64,000 bases of DNA. Source: Synechococcus sp. CBW1107. Its GTDB lineage: Bacteria > Cyanobacteriota > Cyanobacteriia > PCC-6307 > Cyanobiaceae. The first letter of the stretch is position 1. Each line of letters begins with the position of its first letter. Location: contig NZ_CP064908.1 in the NCBI RefSeq assembly GCF_015841355.1, positions 1 to 64,000 on the forward strand, given 5' to 3'. Positions 1 through 9,074 of the stretch are shown piece after piece. The translations under genes and the position numbers were made by a program. Below the pieces are notes generated by a model. It saw nothing but the letters and a program-made list of their open reading frames with translations, was not told where the DNA came from and made no database searches.

Positions 1-1434
1 GTGCAGCAGGGTCAGGAGCTGTGGCACCGGGTCCAGGAGGCACTGCAGGCCAACCTCAGCAAGCCCACGTTCGAGACCTGGATCCGGCCGGCCCGGTGCA
101 CGGGCTACGCCGACGGCCAGCTGCAGCTGGAGGCCCCCAACAGTTTCGCCAGTGGCTGGCTGCGCAAGAACTACCTGGTGATGATCGCCGCGGTGGCCAC
201 CGACCTCGCTGGCCACGCCATCCAGGTGGAGGTAGGCACCGCGGCCGTGCAGGAGCTGGATGGGTCCCTGAATGGTTCCACCCCTGCCGAGCGCCCGGGT
301 GCTGCCCAGCAGACCGCTGTGGGGGCCTCACCGGGAGCGGTGCTGCGGGCTGCTGCGGGCCCCGGCGCCCCCACCGCCAGCGGCGAGACGCCGCGCAGGC
401 CGGCTCCGGGACTCAACCCCCGCTACGTCTTCAACCGCTTCGTGGTGGGGCCGAACAGCCGCATGGCCCACGCGGCGGCCCTGGCGGTGGCCGAGGCCCC
501 CGGACGGGAGTTCAATCCGCTCTTCCTCTGCGGCGGCGTCGGCCTGGGTAAGACCCACCTGATGCAGGCGATCGGTCATTACCGCCTGGAGATCGACCCG
601 GAGGCCAGGGTCTTCTATGTGTCCACAGAAACCTTCACCAACGACCTGATCCAGGCCATCCGCAAGGACGGCATGCAGAAGTTCCGAGACCGGTACCGTG
701 CCGCCGATCTCATTCTGGTGGACGACATTCAGTTCATCGAGGGTAAGGAATACACCCAGGAAGAGTTCTTCCATACCTTCAATGCCCTGCATGAGGCCGG
801 TCGCCAGATCGTGATCGCCAGCGACCGCCCCCCCAGCCAGATTCCGCGGCTGCAGGAGCGGCTGATCTCCCGCTTCTCCATGGGACTGATCGCTGACATC
901 CAGGCGCCTGATCTCGAGACGCGCATGGCGATTCTGCACAAGAAGGCTGAGCAGGAACGCATGGCCCTCCCCCGTGATCTGATCCAGTACCTGGCCGGTC
1001 GCTTCACATCAAACATCCGTGAACTGGAGGGTGCCCTGACGCGGGCGGTGGCCTTTGCCTCGATCACCGGTCTGCCGATGACGGTGGAATCGGTGGCGCC
1101 GATGCTCGATCCGGTGGGCAACGAGGTGCAGGTCACCCCCCAGCAGGTGGTGGAGAAGGTGGCGGAGGTGTTCGGGGTGAGCGGGGAGGAGATGCGCAGC
1201 AGCAGCCGCAAACGGGCGGTGAGCCAGGCGCGTCAGGTGGGCATGTACCTGCTGCGTCAGAGCACTGACCTGAGTCTCCCCCGCATCGGTGATGTCTTCG
1301 GCGGCAAGGACCACAGCACCGTGATGTACGCCGTTGAGCAGATTGAGAAGAAGCTGGCGATCGATCCCTCCCTGGCCCGCCAGTTGCAGCAGGTGCGGGA
1401 TCTGCTCCAGATCGACAGCCGCCGCCGGCGCTGA
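1..1434 (+). CDS. dnaA: Chromosomal replication initiator protein DnaA
   Basis: Replication initiator AAA+ ATPase that binds DnaA boxes and opens the origin. The 477-aa product has the N-terminal helicase-loading domain (ELWHRVQ...[10 protein letters not shown]), a low-complexity Ala/Pro/Gly linker at about 85-135, and Walker [10 protein letters not shown] at about 178-186. Walker [10 protein letters not shown] is at about 237-245 and the C-terminal DNA-binding signature KDHSTVMYA is near 430. Translation can begin at the GTG that is the first base of the window and this gives the usual family N-terminus, but upstream sequence is not visible. No DnaA boxes are seen downstream, so the origin, if adjacent, lies outside the window. 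It converges on cbbX with 3 bp between stop codons. Confidence 0.97.
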   Translation: MQQGQELWHRVQEALQANLSKPTFETWIRPARCTGYADGQLQLEAPNSFASGWLRKNYLVMIAAVATDLAGHAIQVEVGTAAVQELDGSLNGSTPAERPGAAQQTAVGASPGAVLRAAAGPGAPTASGETPRRPAPGLNPRYVFNRFVVGPNSRMAHAAALAVAEAPGREFNPLFLCGGVGLGKTHLMQAIGHYRLEIDPEARVFYVSTETFTNDLIQAIRKDGMQKFRDRYRAADLILVDDIQFIEGKEYTQEEFFHTFNALHEAGRQIVIASDRPPSQIPRLQERLISRFSMGLIADIQAPDLETRMAILHKKAEQERMALPRDLIQYLAGRFTSNIRELEGALTRAVAFASITGLPMTVESVAPMLDPVGNEVQVTPQQVVEKVAEVFGVSGEEMRSSSRKRAVSQARQVGMYLLRQSTDLSLPRIGDVFGGKDHSTVMYAVEQIEKKLAIDPSLARQLQQVRDLLQIDSRRRR

Positions 1435-1448
1435 CCTTCAGGTCAGCG
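1429..1448. terminator. Hairpin spanning the dnaA and cbbX stop codons
   Basis: An 8-bp inverted repeat (CGCTGACC / GGTCAGCG) with a TTCA loop contains both convergent stop codons, TGA at 1432-1434 for dnaA and the minus-strand TGA at 1438-1440 for cbbX. There is no clear U-tract on either side, so intrinsic termination is an inference. Because it is symmetrical it could serve both transcripts. Confidence 0.45.
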
Positions 1449-2400
1449 GCAGGCCGGGGTCGAGACCTTCGACTTCCCCCTTGAAGACTCGGCTGGCGGT
1501 GATGTCCTCGGCCTGGATCGTGATCAGATCCAGCTTGGTGAGGCCACGCCCCATGTGGTTGAACAGCCGGTTGGCCTGACGCATGCGCGCCCGGTCGATG
1601 GCATTGCGGATCGACCGGGCATTGGCGAAGAAGGGCAGCTGCATGCGCCGCTGGATGTATTCGTAGAAGGCGGCCTTGGCGTCTTCGCCGAAGCGGTAGC
1701 TCTCGGATGCCATGATCAGTTGGGCGATGGCCAGCAGCTCACCGGCGGTATAATCAGGAAAGTCGATGTGGTTGGCAACCCGTGAGGAGAGGCCTGGATT
1801 CGATTGGTAAAAAATATCCATCTTATCCTTGTAACCTGCAAAAATGACCACCAGATCGTCGCGATTATTCTCCATGACCTGCAGCAGGATCTCGATGGCT
1901 TCGGCGCCATAATCCCGTTCATTTTCGGGCTTGTAGAGGTAGTAGGCTTCATCGATGAACAGCACCCCACCCATCGCTTTCTTGAGCATTTCTCGGGTCT
2001 TGGGCGCCGTGTGGCCGATGTACTGACCCACCAGATCATCACGGGTGGCGGTGACGAGATGTCCCTTGCGTACGTATCCCAGCCGGTGCAGGATCTCGGA
2101 CATGCGCTCAGCCACCGTGGTCTTGCCAGTGCCCGGCCGGCCGGTGAACGACATGTGCAGGCTCGGGGCCGCCGTGGTCAGGCCCACCTGCTTGCGGGCC
2201 CGCTCCACCACGAGCAGCGCGGCGATCTCACGGATTCTGGTCTTCACCGGGCGCAGACCGATCAGCTCGGTATCGAGCTGGTTGAGCACCTCCTGAACGT
2301 TGGCGGCTTCATAGGCCGCCTCCAGGTTCACCGGGGCATCGAGGTTCTCCGTCACGGAGCCTTCGGCCTCGGTAGCCATGGGATCAGGTGAGGAGGTCAT
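1438..2400 (-). CDS. cbbX: CbbX-type AAA+ RuBisCO activase
   Basis: Red-type RuBisCO activase family AAA+ ATPase that remodels inhibited RuBisCO by pulling on the large subunit C-terminus. The 320-aa product carries Walker A GRPGTGKT and Walker [12 protein letters not shown], followed by the family-typical sensor region FAGYKDKMD. CbbX-like activases are known near cso operons in alpha-cyanobacteria and proteobacteria. It is the last gene of the minus-strand carboxysome/CO2-uptake cluster, and its start overlaps the end of the upstream assembly-factor gene by 17 bp, suggesting translational coupling. A second ATG lies at codon 8. The family assignment is firm; action on this form IA enzyme is inferred from family and context. 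Confidence 0.93.
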   Translation of the reverse strand: MTSSPDPMATEAEGSVTENLDAPVNLEAAYEAANVQEVLNQLDTELIGLRPVKTRIREIAALLVVERARKQVGLTTAAPSLHMSFTGRPGTGKTTVAERMSEILHRLGYVRKGHLVTATRDDLVGQYIGHTAPKTREMLKKAMGGVLFIDEAYYLYKPENERDYGAEAIEILLQVMENNRDDLVVIFAGYKDKMDIFYQSNPGLSSRVANHIDFPDYTAGELLAIAQLIMASESYRFGEDAKAAFYEYIQRRMQLPFFANARSIRNAIDRARMRQANRLFNHMGRGLTKLDLITIQAEDITASRVFKGEVEGLDPGLPLT

Positions 2401-2641
2401 CGATGCCCGCGGCGAAGTCGTGATCGGCGGCGGCGATCGGGGTGTCGTCGTTGGCGGGCCGCAGCGTGATGTTCACGTAAGTGCTCCCGAAGCTCAGATC
2501 GGGGAAGCGCCCCTGCTGCTCACAGAAGTCGTTGAGGCGATCGAGGAAGGCGCGGTTGCTGGCGTAATCCTCGAACTCGATGCGCCGCTCGAGCCGGTCG
2601 GCCTGCTCGGGTTTGGGGCGCGGCGTCCAGGGCTGGTCCAT
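2384..2641 (-). CDS. acRAF: PCD-like alpha-carboxysome RuBisCO assembly factor
   Basis: Small protein (85 aa) related to pterin-4a-carbinolamine dehydratase, of the type found in cso gene clusters and named acRAF. It is described as a chaperone helping form IA RuBisCO fold or assemble. The visible pattern is [20 protein letters not shown], then [17 protein letters not shown], which is the PCD fold with the canonical catalytic His motif region degenerate. That fits an assembly role rather than dehydratase activity. It lies between chpX (39 bp upstream) and cbbX (17-bp overlap). Assignment rests on the family pattern and location; a true pterin dehydratase is less likely here. Confidence 0.82.
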   Translation of the reverse strand: MDQPWTPRPKPEQADRLERRIEFEDYASNRAFLDRLNDFCEQQGRFPDLSFGSTYVNITLRPANDDTPIAAADHDFAAGIDDLLT

Positions 2642-2680
2642 GTGTTGAGGCTAGATCAGACGATGAGTACGGCCTCTGGC

Positions 2681-3829
2681 TCAGCTGCTGGGATCGAGGC
2701 AATCGGTGCGGGCCACCGCCAGTCGGCCGGACCAGGCGGCGGCGTAGGCCCGGTTGGCCGCCTGCTCGGCCGGATCGGTGCTGCTGAGCTGATGGGGGAA
2801 GGTGCCGCGGATGGCGGCATTGGTCACACAGAACATCGACTTCTGGAAGCTCATGCAGATCTTCACGCGCACATCCCCCTCACCCCGGGTGCGCTGGTGA
2901 TACCAGCTGTGCAACCGCTCCGGCAGGTGGCGGTACATGTCCTGCATCAGCAGGCTGGGCGGAATGCCCGCCCCCATGCTCGGCAGCGGGTCGGCGTAGA
3001 GGGCGCCGTAGGCGAACTGGGCCTGATCCGGCGAGATCTGGTGGGCCTGGGCGTTGAAGCTCACCGTGCCCAGGAACGGCATGCCCCGCAGGAACACCGC
3101 TTCGACGTAGGGCACGGCCACATCCACCAGGAAGGTGAGCCCGGCCTCCGGCGGCAGCACCCAGAGGTGCTCGCCGGCGACGTCCACGCCGTAGGTGATC
3201 GGGTTGGCGGCGGCGGCCACCAGGCCATCCTTGATGAACTCCACCACGGCATCGATCGAGCCCACGCGACCATCGCCCTCGGCGCGGGCCAGATCGAGGA
3301 ACAGATCGCTCATCACCCGCCAGAACTGACCGAGGGCGTGGGTGGTGGCCGCTGCGCGGATCAGCTCGATCAGGAAGCCCGGAAAGAGGGGATGGAGCAC
3401 CGCCAGCAGTGGATCACGGCGTGTCTTGCGGCGGATGATCGCGGCGCAGTTCTCGGCAAAGGCGTCCGAATCCAGGTAGGCATCAAGGCCGCCGGTACCA
3501 TGCCAGAGCATCGCCTTCATGCAGTATTCGGCGTACTCGAAGTTGATCCTGTCGTGGTTCAGGTGGCGCCAGATCCTGGCCGGGCTGTTGTGGCCATCGA
3601 GGTACTTGAACAGCGGGAAGGGCAGCAGGAACTGCTTCTCGGCCTGGTAGATCAGGTTGGTGCTGTAGGCATCGAGCACCTCGCCGTAGCTCTTGAGCAC
3701 ATCCACCACCTCGATCAGGTGGTCGGGTGTGTTCGCCAGCAGGGTCTCGCCGGCGAGCAGCTTCTCGTCCAGTTCGGCGGCGCTGGGCATGCCGCCGCTG
3801 TACACAAGCTCGGCTGGGATGATCGGCAT
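2681..3829 (-). CDS. chpX: CO2 hydration protein ChpX/CupB family
   Basis: ChpX/CupB is the carbonic-anhydrase-like subunit of the specialised cyanobacterial NDH-1 complex that turns cytoplasmic CO2 into bicarbonate on the thylakoid. The 382-aa product matches the family in length and in motifs such as FPLFKYLDGHNSPARIWRH and YCMKAMLWHGTGGLD. Its ATG shares one base with the ndhD4 stop (TGATG), so it is translationally coupled to the NDH-1 proton-pumping subunits that it works with. An internal ATG at codon 14 is an alternative start. The gene order ndhF4-ndhD4-chpX supports the constitutive low-affinity (NDH-1 type 4) form, which is typical of alpha-cyanobacteria. Confidence 0.93.
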   Translation of the reverse strand: MPIIPAELVYSGGMPSAAELDEKLLAGETLLANTPDHLIEVVDVLKSYGEVLDAYSTNLIYQAEKQFLLPFPLFKYLDGHNSPARIWRHLNHDRINFEYAEYCMKAMLWHGTGGLDAYLDSDAFAENCAAIIRRKTRRDPLLAVLHPLFPGFLIELIRAAATTHALGQFWRVMSDLFLDLARAEGDGRVGSIDAVVEFIKDGLVAAAANPITYGVDVAGEHLWVLPPEAGLTFLVDVAVPYVEAVFLRGMPFLGTVSFNAQAHQISPDQAQFAYGALYADPLPSMGAGIPPSLLMQDMYRHLPERLHSWYHQRTRGEGDVRVKICMSFQKSMFCVTNAAIRGTFPHQLSSTDPAEQAANRAYAAAWSGRLAVARTDCLDPSS

Positions 3830-5385
3830 CAGCCCAGCCCCCCACCCGGCAGGGTCGTGAGCTGCAGCACCGACGCCTGCAGGGCTGACACCAGGGCAGG
3901 CAGCTGGGCGATCGCCGTGCTTGTGCTCTCACTCAACCGGCCCAGGCCTGACGGCAGCAGACCGATCGCCACCACCGCCACCGCCAGCCCCATGGCCGGA
4001 ATCGTTTCCCGCGGCGCCACCCCCGCCAGGCGCACATCAAGGCGCTGGTGCAGCACAGGATCGGCGGGCGGTGTGATCGCCAGTCGCCCGAAGAAAGCCC
4101 GGTTCACCAGCAGCAGGAAATACACCGCTGTCAGGCCCGAGCCCACCATGCCCAGCAGGGTGGCGAGCGGGTAGGCGGTGATGCTGCCTCGGAACACCAT
4201 GAACTCGGAGATGAACCCCGACATGCCGGGCATGCCGGCGCTGGCCATCACAGCCAGAATCATCAGCGTACCGGTGAACGGCAGCCCACGCTCAGGGTTG
4301 AGCAGGCCGTGCAGCACCGTCAGATCGCGGGTACCGGTCTTGCGGTACACGATCCCCACCAGCAGGAACAGCAGCGCCGAGATCAGGCCATGGCTGACCA
4401 TCTGGAACACCGCCCCGAGGATCGCCACAGGCGTGGCCGCCGCCCCCGCCAGCAGGATGTAGCCCATGTGGCCCACCGAGCTGTAGGCCACCATCCGTTT
4501 CATGTCCTTCTGGGCGATGGCCGCCAGCGATCCGAACAGCACCGACACCGCCGCCCAGATCGCCAGGCCCGGCGCCAGCACCGCCCAGGCCTCCGGGAAG
4601 AGCCCCAGGCAGAACCGCAGCATGCCGTAGGTACCCAGCTTCAGCAGCACTCCAGCCAGCAGAACCGAAACCGGTGTGGAGGCCTGGGTGTGGGCATCGG
4701 GCAGCCAGTTGTGGAAGGGAAAGAGCGGCACCTTGATGCCGAAGCCCACCAGCAGAGCTCCCAGCAGCACCAGCTGGCTGCCGAGCGCCAGCTGTTCGCT
4801 GCTGATCGGAGTGAAACTGAAATCCACACTGCCCGTGAACAGAGCCAGGCCCAGGAAGGCGGCCAGGATGAGCATCCCGGAGACCGCCGTGAAGATCAGG
4901 AACTTGGTGGCCGCGTAGGCCCGGTTGGCACCTCCCCAGATGCCGATCAGCAACCAGAGCGGGATCAGTTCGAGCTCATAGAAGAGGAAGAAGAGCAGCA
5001 GGTTCTCGGCCAGAAAGGCGCCGTTGACCGCGCCGCTGATCAACAGCAGCAGGGCGAAATAGACACGCGGCCGCTGACTGATGTCGCGCGTGCAGATTGC
5101 CGAGACCAGCGTCAGGGCGCCATTGATCAGCACCAGCGGCAGCGACAGGCCGTCGACGCCGAGTTTGTAATCGAGCCCGATGCTGGCCACCCAGTGGTGC
5201 GATTCCTGCAGCTGCATGCCGCTGCTGGCTGGATCGAAGTGGGCCAGCACCACCAGGCTCCAGGCCAGTTGCAGGGTCAGCATCACGATCGCGATCGCCC
5301 GCAACCGCCCCGGGGGGAGCTGGCCGGGCCAGAGCACCAGCACCAGGGCCCCGGCAAAGGGGATCAGCAGCAGCAGACTCAGCAT
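3829..5385 (-). CDS. ndhD4: NADH dehydrogenase-like complex subunit NdhD4
   Basis: Antiporter-like proton-pumping subunit of the CO2-uptake NDH-1 complex. The 518-aa sequence is almost entirely hydrophobic with about 14 predicted transmembrane helices, and shows the subunit-4 family features LGVDGLSLPLVLING, the helix ELELIPLWLLIGIWG with its conserved charged Glu, and the KDMKRMVAYSSVGHMG loop. The ATG at 5385 is preceded by GAGGA at good spacing, which supports this start. It lies 10 bp after the ndhF4 stop and overlaps chpX by one base. The D4 paralogue call comes from linkage with ndhF4 and chpX. Confidence 0.95.
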   Translation of the reverse strand: MLSLLLLIPFAGALVLVLWPGQLPPGRLRAIAIVMLTLQLAWSLVVLAHFDPASSGMQLQESHHWVASIGLDYKLGVDGLSLPLVLINGALTLVSAICTRDISQRPRVYFALLLLISGAVNGAFLAENLLLFFLFYELELIPLWLLIGIWGGANRAYAATKFLIFTAVSGMLILAAFLGLALFTGSVDFSFTPISSEQLALGSQLVLLGALLVGFGIKVPLFPFHNWLPDAHTQASTPVSVLLAGVLLKLGTYGMLRFCLGLFPEAWAVLAPGLAIWAAVSVLFGSLAAIAQKDMKRMVAYSSVGHMGYILLAGAAATPVAILGAVFQMVSHGLISALLFLLVGIVYRKTGTRDLTVLHGLLNPERGLPFTGTLMILAVMASAGMPGMSGFISEFMVFRGSITAYPLATLLGMVGSGLTAVYFLLLVNRAFFGRLAITPPADPVLHQRLDVRLAGVAPRETIPAMGLAVAVVAIGLLPSGLGRLSESTSTAIAQLPALVSALQASVLQLTTLPGGGLG

Positions 5386-5395
5386 GGTGGCTTCC

Positions 5396-7252
5396 TCATC
5401 GCTGCAGCCACTGCAGGGATGTGAGGAGCAGCACGATCGCCATCACGGCCGTGAGCACGTAGGTCTGAAGCTGGCCGGAAACGCTCAGCTTCAGACCCTC
5501 GGCGCTGGCCAGTGAAAGCCGGCCGATGCCGTTGACGAGACCATTCACCAGGGTGCGGTCGATCCAGTCGCTGAGCCGCGCCAGCGCAGCCACCGCAGCC
5601 ACGATCGTGACGCGGTAGATGCGCTCGGTGTAGAAGTCGAAGGCGAGCAGGTCCTGAAGCACCCGCAACGGCTGGATCATCGAGCGCGACCAGAGCTTGT
5701 TCAGCTGAACGACGGCGCCAGCGGCCACGCCGACCAGGCCGGAGGCCGTCACGGCAAGGGCCGTGGTCAACGAGAAGGAGCTCAGACCCGGCACCGGATC
5801 GAGCCGGCTCATCAGCGCCGGCATCAGAACCACCAGCACCGTGAGGCTCACCATCGGCAGGGCCATCAGCCAGTTCACCTCGGGGGCACGCTTGGTTTTG
5901 GGCATCGGCGGGCCAAGGAACACCTGGCGGTACACGCGGGTGAGGTTGAAGGCCGCCAGGCCGTTGGTGAGCAGACAGACGGCGGCGAAGAACGGTGCCT
6001 GGTGAACAAGGGTGTCGACCATCAGCCCGAAACACCAGAAACAGCCCAGGGGAAGCAGGCCCACCAGGCCTGCGCCGCCCACCAGGAAGGCCGTGGTGGT
6101 GGCCGGCATGCGTGAGCCGAGGCCTCCCAGTTCGGTGAGGTCCTGGCAGTTGGTGGTGGCGATGATGCTGCCCACGCTCATGAACAGGAGTGCCTTGGCC
6201 AGGCCGTGGGCGAACAGCAGCAGCAGGGCGATCGCCGGCTGTTGCAGAGCGATGGCGATGAACACCAGACCCAGATAGGACGTGGTGGAGTAGGAGAAGG
6301 CCCTCTTGATGTCCACCTGGGCGATCGCCACCAGCGCGCCGGCGAGGGCGCTGATGGTGCCCACCACCAGCAGCACGGTCACCGCCACGGGCGAGAAGCG
6401 CAGCAGCGGCATCACCTTCAGCAGCACCAGGGCGCCGGCGGTGACCACCACCGAGTTACGCAGGATCGAGGCCGGGTTCGGCCCCTCCATCGCCTCATCG
6501 AGCCAGAGGTGCATCGGGAACTGGGCGCACTTGCCCATCGGTCCGGCGATCAGCCCAAGCCCCAGCAGGGTGCCGGCCAGGGGCGTGAGGGCACCACCGG
6601 CGTGGGCTTCGGATGCCCAGGCGTACAGGTCGTCGAACTCCATCGAGCCCGCCCAGGCCGAAAGGGCCACCATGCCCATCAGCAGCAGCACGTCGCCCAC
6701 CCGCTTGGTGAGGAAGGCATCGCGGGCGGCGGTGACCACCAGGGGCTGGGCATACCAGAAGCCCACCAGCAGGTAGGTGGAGAGGGTGAGCATCTCCAGC
6801 AGGAAATAGCTCATGAACAGGCTGCTGCTGAGCACCACCCCCGCCAGGGCCCCTTCGAAGAAGCCCACCAAGGCGTAGAAGCGTGCCAGCGACCATTCCT
6901 TGTCGAGGTAGCCGAGCGCATACACCTGACCGAGCAGGCTCAGGACGGTGACCAGTTCGAGCGCCGCCAGGTTGGTGAGCGAGAGGTCGAAGCCGATGCG
7001 CAGGTTCAGATCAGCAGCGCGAAACCAGGCGAATTCCAGGTGCTGGGGGCCGAGCTGCCACACCTGCTGGAGGACCCAGCTGCCGTGGGCCACGGCCGCC
7101 AGCGTGACGAGCAGGTTCAGGTAAGCCGCCGGTCGCGGCCCGTTGCGTTTGATCCAGCCCGCTGCCCACGGCAGCGACAGCACCATGCCGCTGAATCCAT
7201 AGAGCGGGATCAGCCAGACCAGCTGGATCGGCAGGGGAAGGGCCGTGGGCAA
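5396..7252 (-). CDS. ndhF4: NADH dehydrogenase-like complex subunit NdhF4
   Basis: Large antiporter-like membrane subunit of the CO2-hydrating NDH-1 complex (618 aa, many predicted transmembrane helices). Motifs include KEWSLARFYALVGFFEG, the proton channel segment FLTKRVGDVLLLMG, FPMHLWLDEAMEGPNPAS and DIKRAFSYSTTSYLG. The only in-frame starts after the upstream stop are CTG at 7258 or TTG at 7252, so TTG 7252 is used; no strong ribosome binding site is seen. It heads the ndhF4-ndhD4-chpX unit and is separated from the bacterioferritin-like gene by 142 bp, room for its own promoter. Confidence 0.94.
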   Translation of the reverse strand: MPTALPLPIQLVWLIPLYGFSGMVLSLPWAAGWIKRNGPRPAAYLNLLVTLAAVAHGSWVLQQVWQLGPQHLEFAWFRAADLNLRIGFDLSLTNLAALELVTVLSLLGQVYALGYLDKEWSLARFYALVGFFEGALAGVVLSSSLFMSYFLLEMLTLSTYLLVGFWYAQPLVVTAARDAFLTKRVGDVLLLMGMVALSAWAGSMEFDDLYAWASEAHAGGALTPLAGTLLGLGLIAGPMGKCAQFPMHLWLDEAMEGPNPASILRNSVVVTAGALVLLKVMPLLRFSPVAVTVLLVVGTISALAGALVAIAQVDIKRAFSYSTTSYLGLVFIAIALQQPAIALLLLFAHGLAKALLFMSVGSIIATTNCQDLTELGGLGSRMPATTTAFLVGGAGLVGLLPLGCFWCFGLMVDTLVHQAPFFAAVCLLTNGLAAFNLTRVYRQVFLGPPMPKTKRAPEVNWLMALPMVSLTVLVVLMPALMSRLDPVPGLSSFSLTTALAVTASGLVGVAAGAVVQLNKLWSRSMIQPLRVLQDLLAFDFYTERIYRVTIVAAVAALARLSDWIDRTLVNGLVNGIGRLSLASAEGLKLSVSGQLQTYVLTAVMAIVLLLTSLQWLQR

Positions 7253-7394
7253 GGAAAGCAGGGCTCAGGTGGCGGTCAATTCAAAGTCAGGACGCGGGCG
7301 GAATCCAACTCCGGCACGCTTCGTCGTGCAGATCACTCAGGCAGGACCCAACCAGGCCTGACTGACCGCCGGAATGCCGGGGTTCCGATCACGC

Positions 7395-7871
7395 TCAGAA
7401 GGTGACGCGCTGGGAGGCCAGAGACCGCTCCAGTCCGGTCAGATCCTGCACCCAGGCCTCCAGCTCCTCTCCGTGCTGGGCTTCCTCCTGCCACAGGGCG
7501 TGGAAGAAGTGGGCATTGGCCTGGTCACTCACCAGCAGGCAGAAGCGGTTGGCCTCGGCGTAGAGCCGGATCAGTTCGTCCTCCAGGTGGATATTCAGGC
7601 GAAGCAACCCGAGCAGATCGCGGGCGGTGCTCACCGGCTTCAGCTGGGACGCGGCTGGAGCCACACCCAGGCGGAGCATCTGCTGCACCAGGCGCTCGGC
7701 ATGTTGCATCTCCTCGACCGTTTCCTGCCGGAACCGGTCTGCGGAGCCGTCATCGCCCCAGAGGGCGAGCAGGGAGGCCTGGGTCATGTACTGCTGAACC
7801 GCGGAGAGTTCCAGGCTCAGTGCCCGTCCCAGGTAGCCCAGCACCCGAGGGTGAACGATCTCCATGGTCAT
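7395..7871 (-). CDS. Bacterioferritin-like di-iron protein of the carboxysome cluster
   Basis: Ferritin-superfamily four-helix protein (158 aa) located directly after csoS1E, like the bacterioferritin homologues known in several cso operons. All canonical ferroxidase ligands seem present by alignment to E. coli Bfr with a +3 offset: E21, E54, H57, E97, E130 and H133. The haem-ligand position is Met55 in the EEMQHAE motif. A role in iron storage or oxygen/iron handling near the carboxysome is inferred only. Its ATG overlaps the csoS1E stop (TGATG) behind an AGGAG motif. A second ATG two codons in has better spacing from that motif. Confidence 0.86.
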   Translation of the reverse strand: MTMEIVHPRVLGYLGRALSLELSAVQQYMTQASLLALWGDDGSADRFRQETVEEMQHAERLVQQMLRLGVAPAASQLKPVSTARDLLGLLRLNIHLEDELIRLYAEANRFCLLVSDQANAHFFHALWQEEAQHGEELEAWVQDLTGLERSLASQRVTF

Positions 7872-8491
7872 CAGCTCCTGCGCTCAGCGCCACTGAACGC
7901 GAGGATCGGTTCCAGCTCGCTGTGGGGGCGGGCAATGATGTGGGCAGCCACCAGTCCGTCGCCGACGCGCTCGCAGGCATCGGCCCCGGCGCGCACCGCG
8001 GCATTGACGGCACCGGTTTCACCGCGGACCATCACGGTCACGTAGCCGCCGCCCACGAATTCACGGGAGATCATCGTCACTTCGGCGGCCTTGGTCATGG
8101 CGTCAGCCGCCTCGATGGCGGGGACGAGGCCGCGGGTTTCGATCATGCCGAGAGCAATGCCGTGCGGGGTCGAAGCCATGGCTTTGGAGGAGGAGGAGGA
8201 ATTGGAAGGAGGGGTGAGACCACCGGAGCGGCCACGGGTGGCTGCTGCTGAGGTGCTGCTGCTGGCCTTGGCCGGAGAGCTGGCGGCCGCCGGGGCGGTG
8301 GTGGCGGCAGGGCTGCTGCCACTGGATGCGGATGGACCTGGGGCTGGAGGCGGGTCCACGGGTTTGTCCGCAGGGGAGGGGGTGGGGGTGGTGGCCGAGG
8401 CGGGAAGGGCCTTGGCGCTGACAGCTCGGCTCACACCACTGCTGGCGCTGCTGCGCCGGGAGGAAGGTTGGCGGGAGGAGGGTGTGGCCAT
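7871..8491 (-). CDS. csoS1E: CsoS1E, BMC-H shell protein with extended N-terminus
   Basis: Alpha-carboxysome shell protein. The last ~100 residues are a canonical BMC hexamer domain (GIALGMIETRGLVPAIEAADAM, then REFVGGGYVTVMVRGETGAV) nearly identical to CsoS1. About 105 residues of Ser/Ala/Pro-rich, basic low-complexity sequence precede it. ATG 8491 is chosen because it starts 46 bp after the csoS4B stop; an upstream start at 8575 would overlap csoS4B by 38 bp. Extended BMC-H proteins of this kind in alpha-cyanobacteria are called CsoS1E. The extension is probably disordered and could dock cargo or regulate shell packing, which is unproven. Confidence 0.88.
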   Translation of the reverse strand: MATPSSRQPSSRRSSASSGVSRAVSAKALPASATTPTPSPADKPVDPPPAPGPSASSGSSPAATTAPAAASSPAKASSSTSAAATRGRSGGLTPPSNSSSSSKAMASTPHGIALGMIETRGLVPAIEAADAMTKAAEVTMISREFVGGGYVTVMVRGETGAVNAAVRAGADACERVGDGLVAAHIIARPHSELEPILAFSGAERRS

Positions 8492-8537
8492 GGATCGAGC
8501 TGGGCGGACGGAGGAGAGAAGGGTGAGGGAGAAGGGA

Positions 8538-8789
8538 TCAACCGTCTGGATCCCAGAGATCAATGATCCCAGCAATCGTCAGGTCGGTCTGGGTGTCGGG
8601 GATGCCGGTGGCGAAGCGGGCGGCGGAGCCGCTGGCGGTGAACACCCAGTTACCGGGTGCGGCACCGACCGGGTCGACGGCCACCATCAACTTGCCTTTG
8701 GTGGAGCGCAGAATGCGCAGCTGCCAGTGGAGAAGGCCTTCCACCCGTTGGCTGCAGACCAGAGAGCCGGTGACTTGCATGATTTCCAT
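8538..8789 (-). CDS. csoS4B: Carboxysome shell vertex protein CsoS4B
   Basis: Pentameric BMC-P protein (83 aa) that caps icosahedral vertices of the alpha-carboxysome. The family pattern is visible: an N-terminal MQVTGSLVCSQR strand, the central basic-hydrophobic KLMVAVDPVGAAPGNWV segment, and the C-terminal TDLTIAGIIDLWD. It overlaps the csoS4A stop by one base (TGATG), so the two vertex proteins are translationally coupled. Paralogous to the upstream CsoS4A, from which it differs in lacking the Pro-rich tail. Confidence 0.95.
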   Translation of the reverse strand: MEIMQVTGSLVCSQRVEGLLHWQLRILRSTKGKLMVAVDPVGAAPGNWVFTASGSAARFATGIPDTQTDLTIAGIIDLWDPDG

Positions 8790-9073
8790 CAGGCTGCACC
8801 AGCGCTCGGCGGCGGATCCGGTTTTCCGGCATCTGGATCCCAGTGGTCGATGATCCCCACGATGGTGAGGTCGCTGGGGTAGGACTTGCTGCCGGCGGCT
8901 TCACGGGCTGCTGAGCTGCCCACACAGATCACCCAGTCGCCGGGGATGCAGCCCACGGCATCGACGGCCACTTTCTGGGAACTGCCATCCAGCACGACCT
9001 GCAGGTGCTTGTGCTCGAATTCGGGGATCCGGTTGGTGGAGACCAGGGGCTTGAGAACTTTGCAGATCAGCAT
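8789..9073 (-). CDS. csoS4A: Carboxysome shell vertex protein CsoS4A
   Basis: BMC-P pentamer subunit (94 aa) of the alpha-carboxysome shell. Motifs MLICKVLKPLVSTNRI, KVAVDAVGCIPGDWVICVGSSAAR and DLTIVGIIDHWD are characteristic. The C-terminus has a short Pro/Gly tail (PDPPPSAGAA). The ATG lies one base after the csoSCA stop and the gene overlaps csoS4B by one base, consistent with a tightly coupled operon. Confidence 0.96.
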   Translation of the reverse strand: MLICKVLKPLVSTNRIPEFEHKHLQVVLDGSSQKVAVDAVGCIPGDWVICVGSSAAREAAGSKSYPSDLTIVGIIDHWDPDAGKPDPPPSAGAA

Positions 9074-9074
9074 C

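Noticed and set aside
1-200. Replication origin
   Set aside because: No DnaA boxes or AT-rich unwinding region are visible inside the window; upstream sequence would be needed.
2378-4174. 598-codon plus-strand frame opposite chpX and ndhD4
   Set aside because: Composition is Gly/His/Gln-rich with no family signal; it is the antisense shadow of real genes in high-GC DNA.
4048-5424. 458-codon plus-strand frame opposite ndhD4
   Set aside because: Gln/Arg/His-rich antisense shadow of a membrane protein gene.
6206-7405. 399-codon plus-strand frame opposite ndhF4
   Set aside because: Antisense shadow; no domain and no ribosome binding site.
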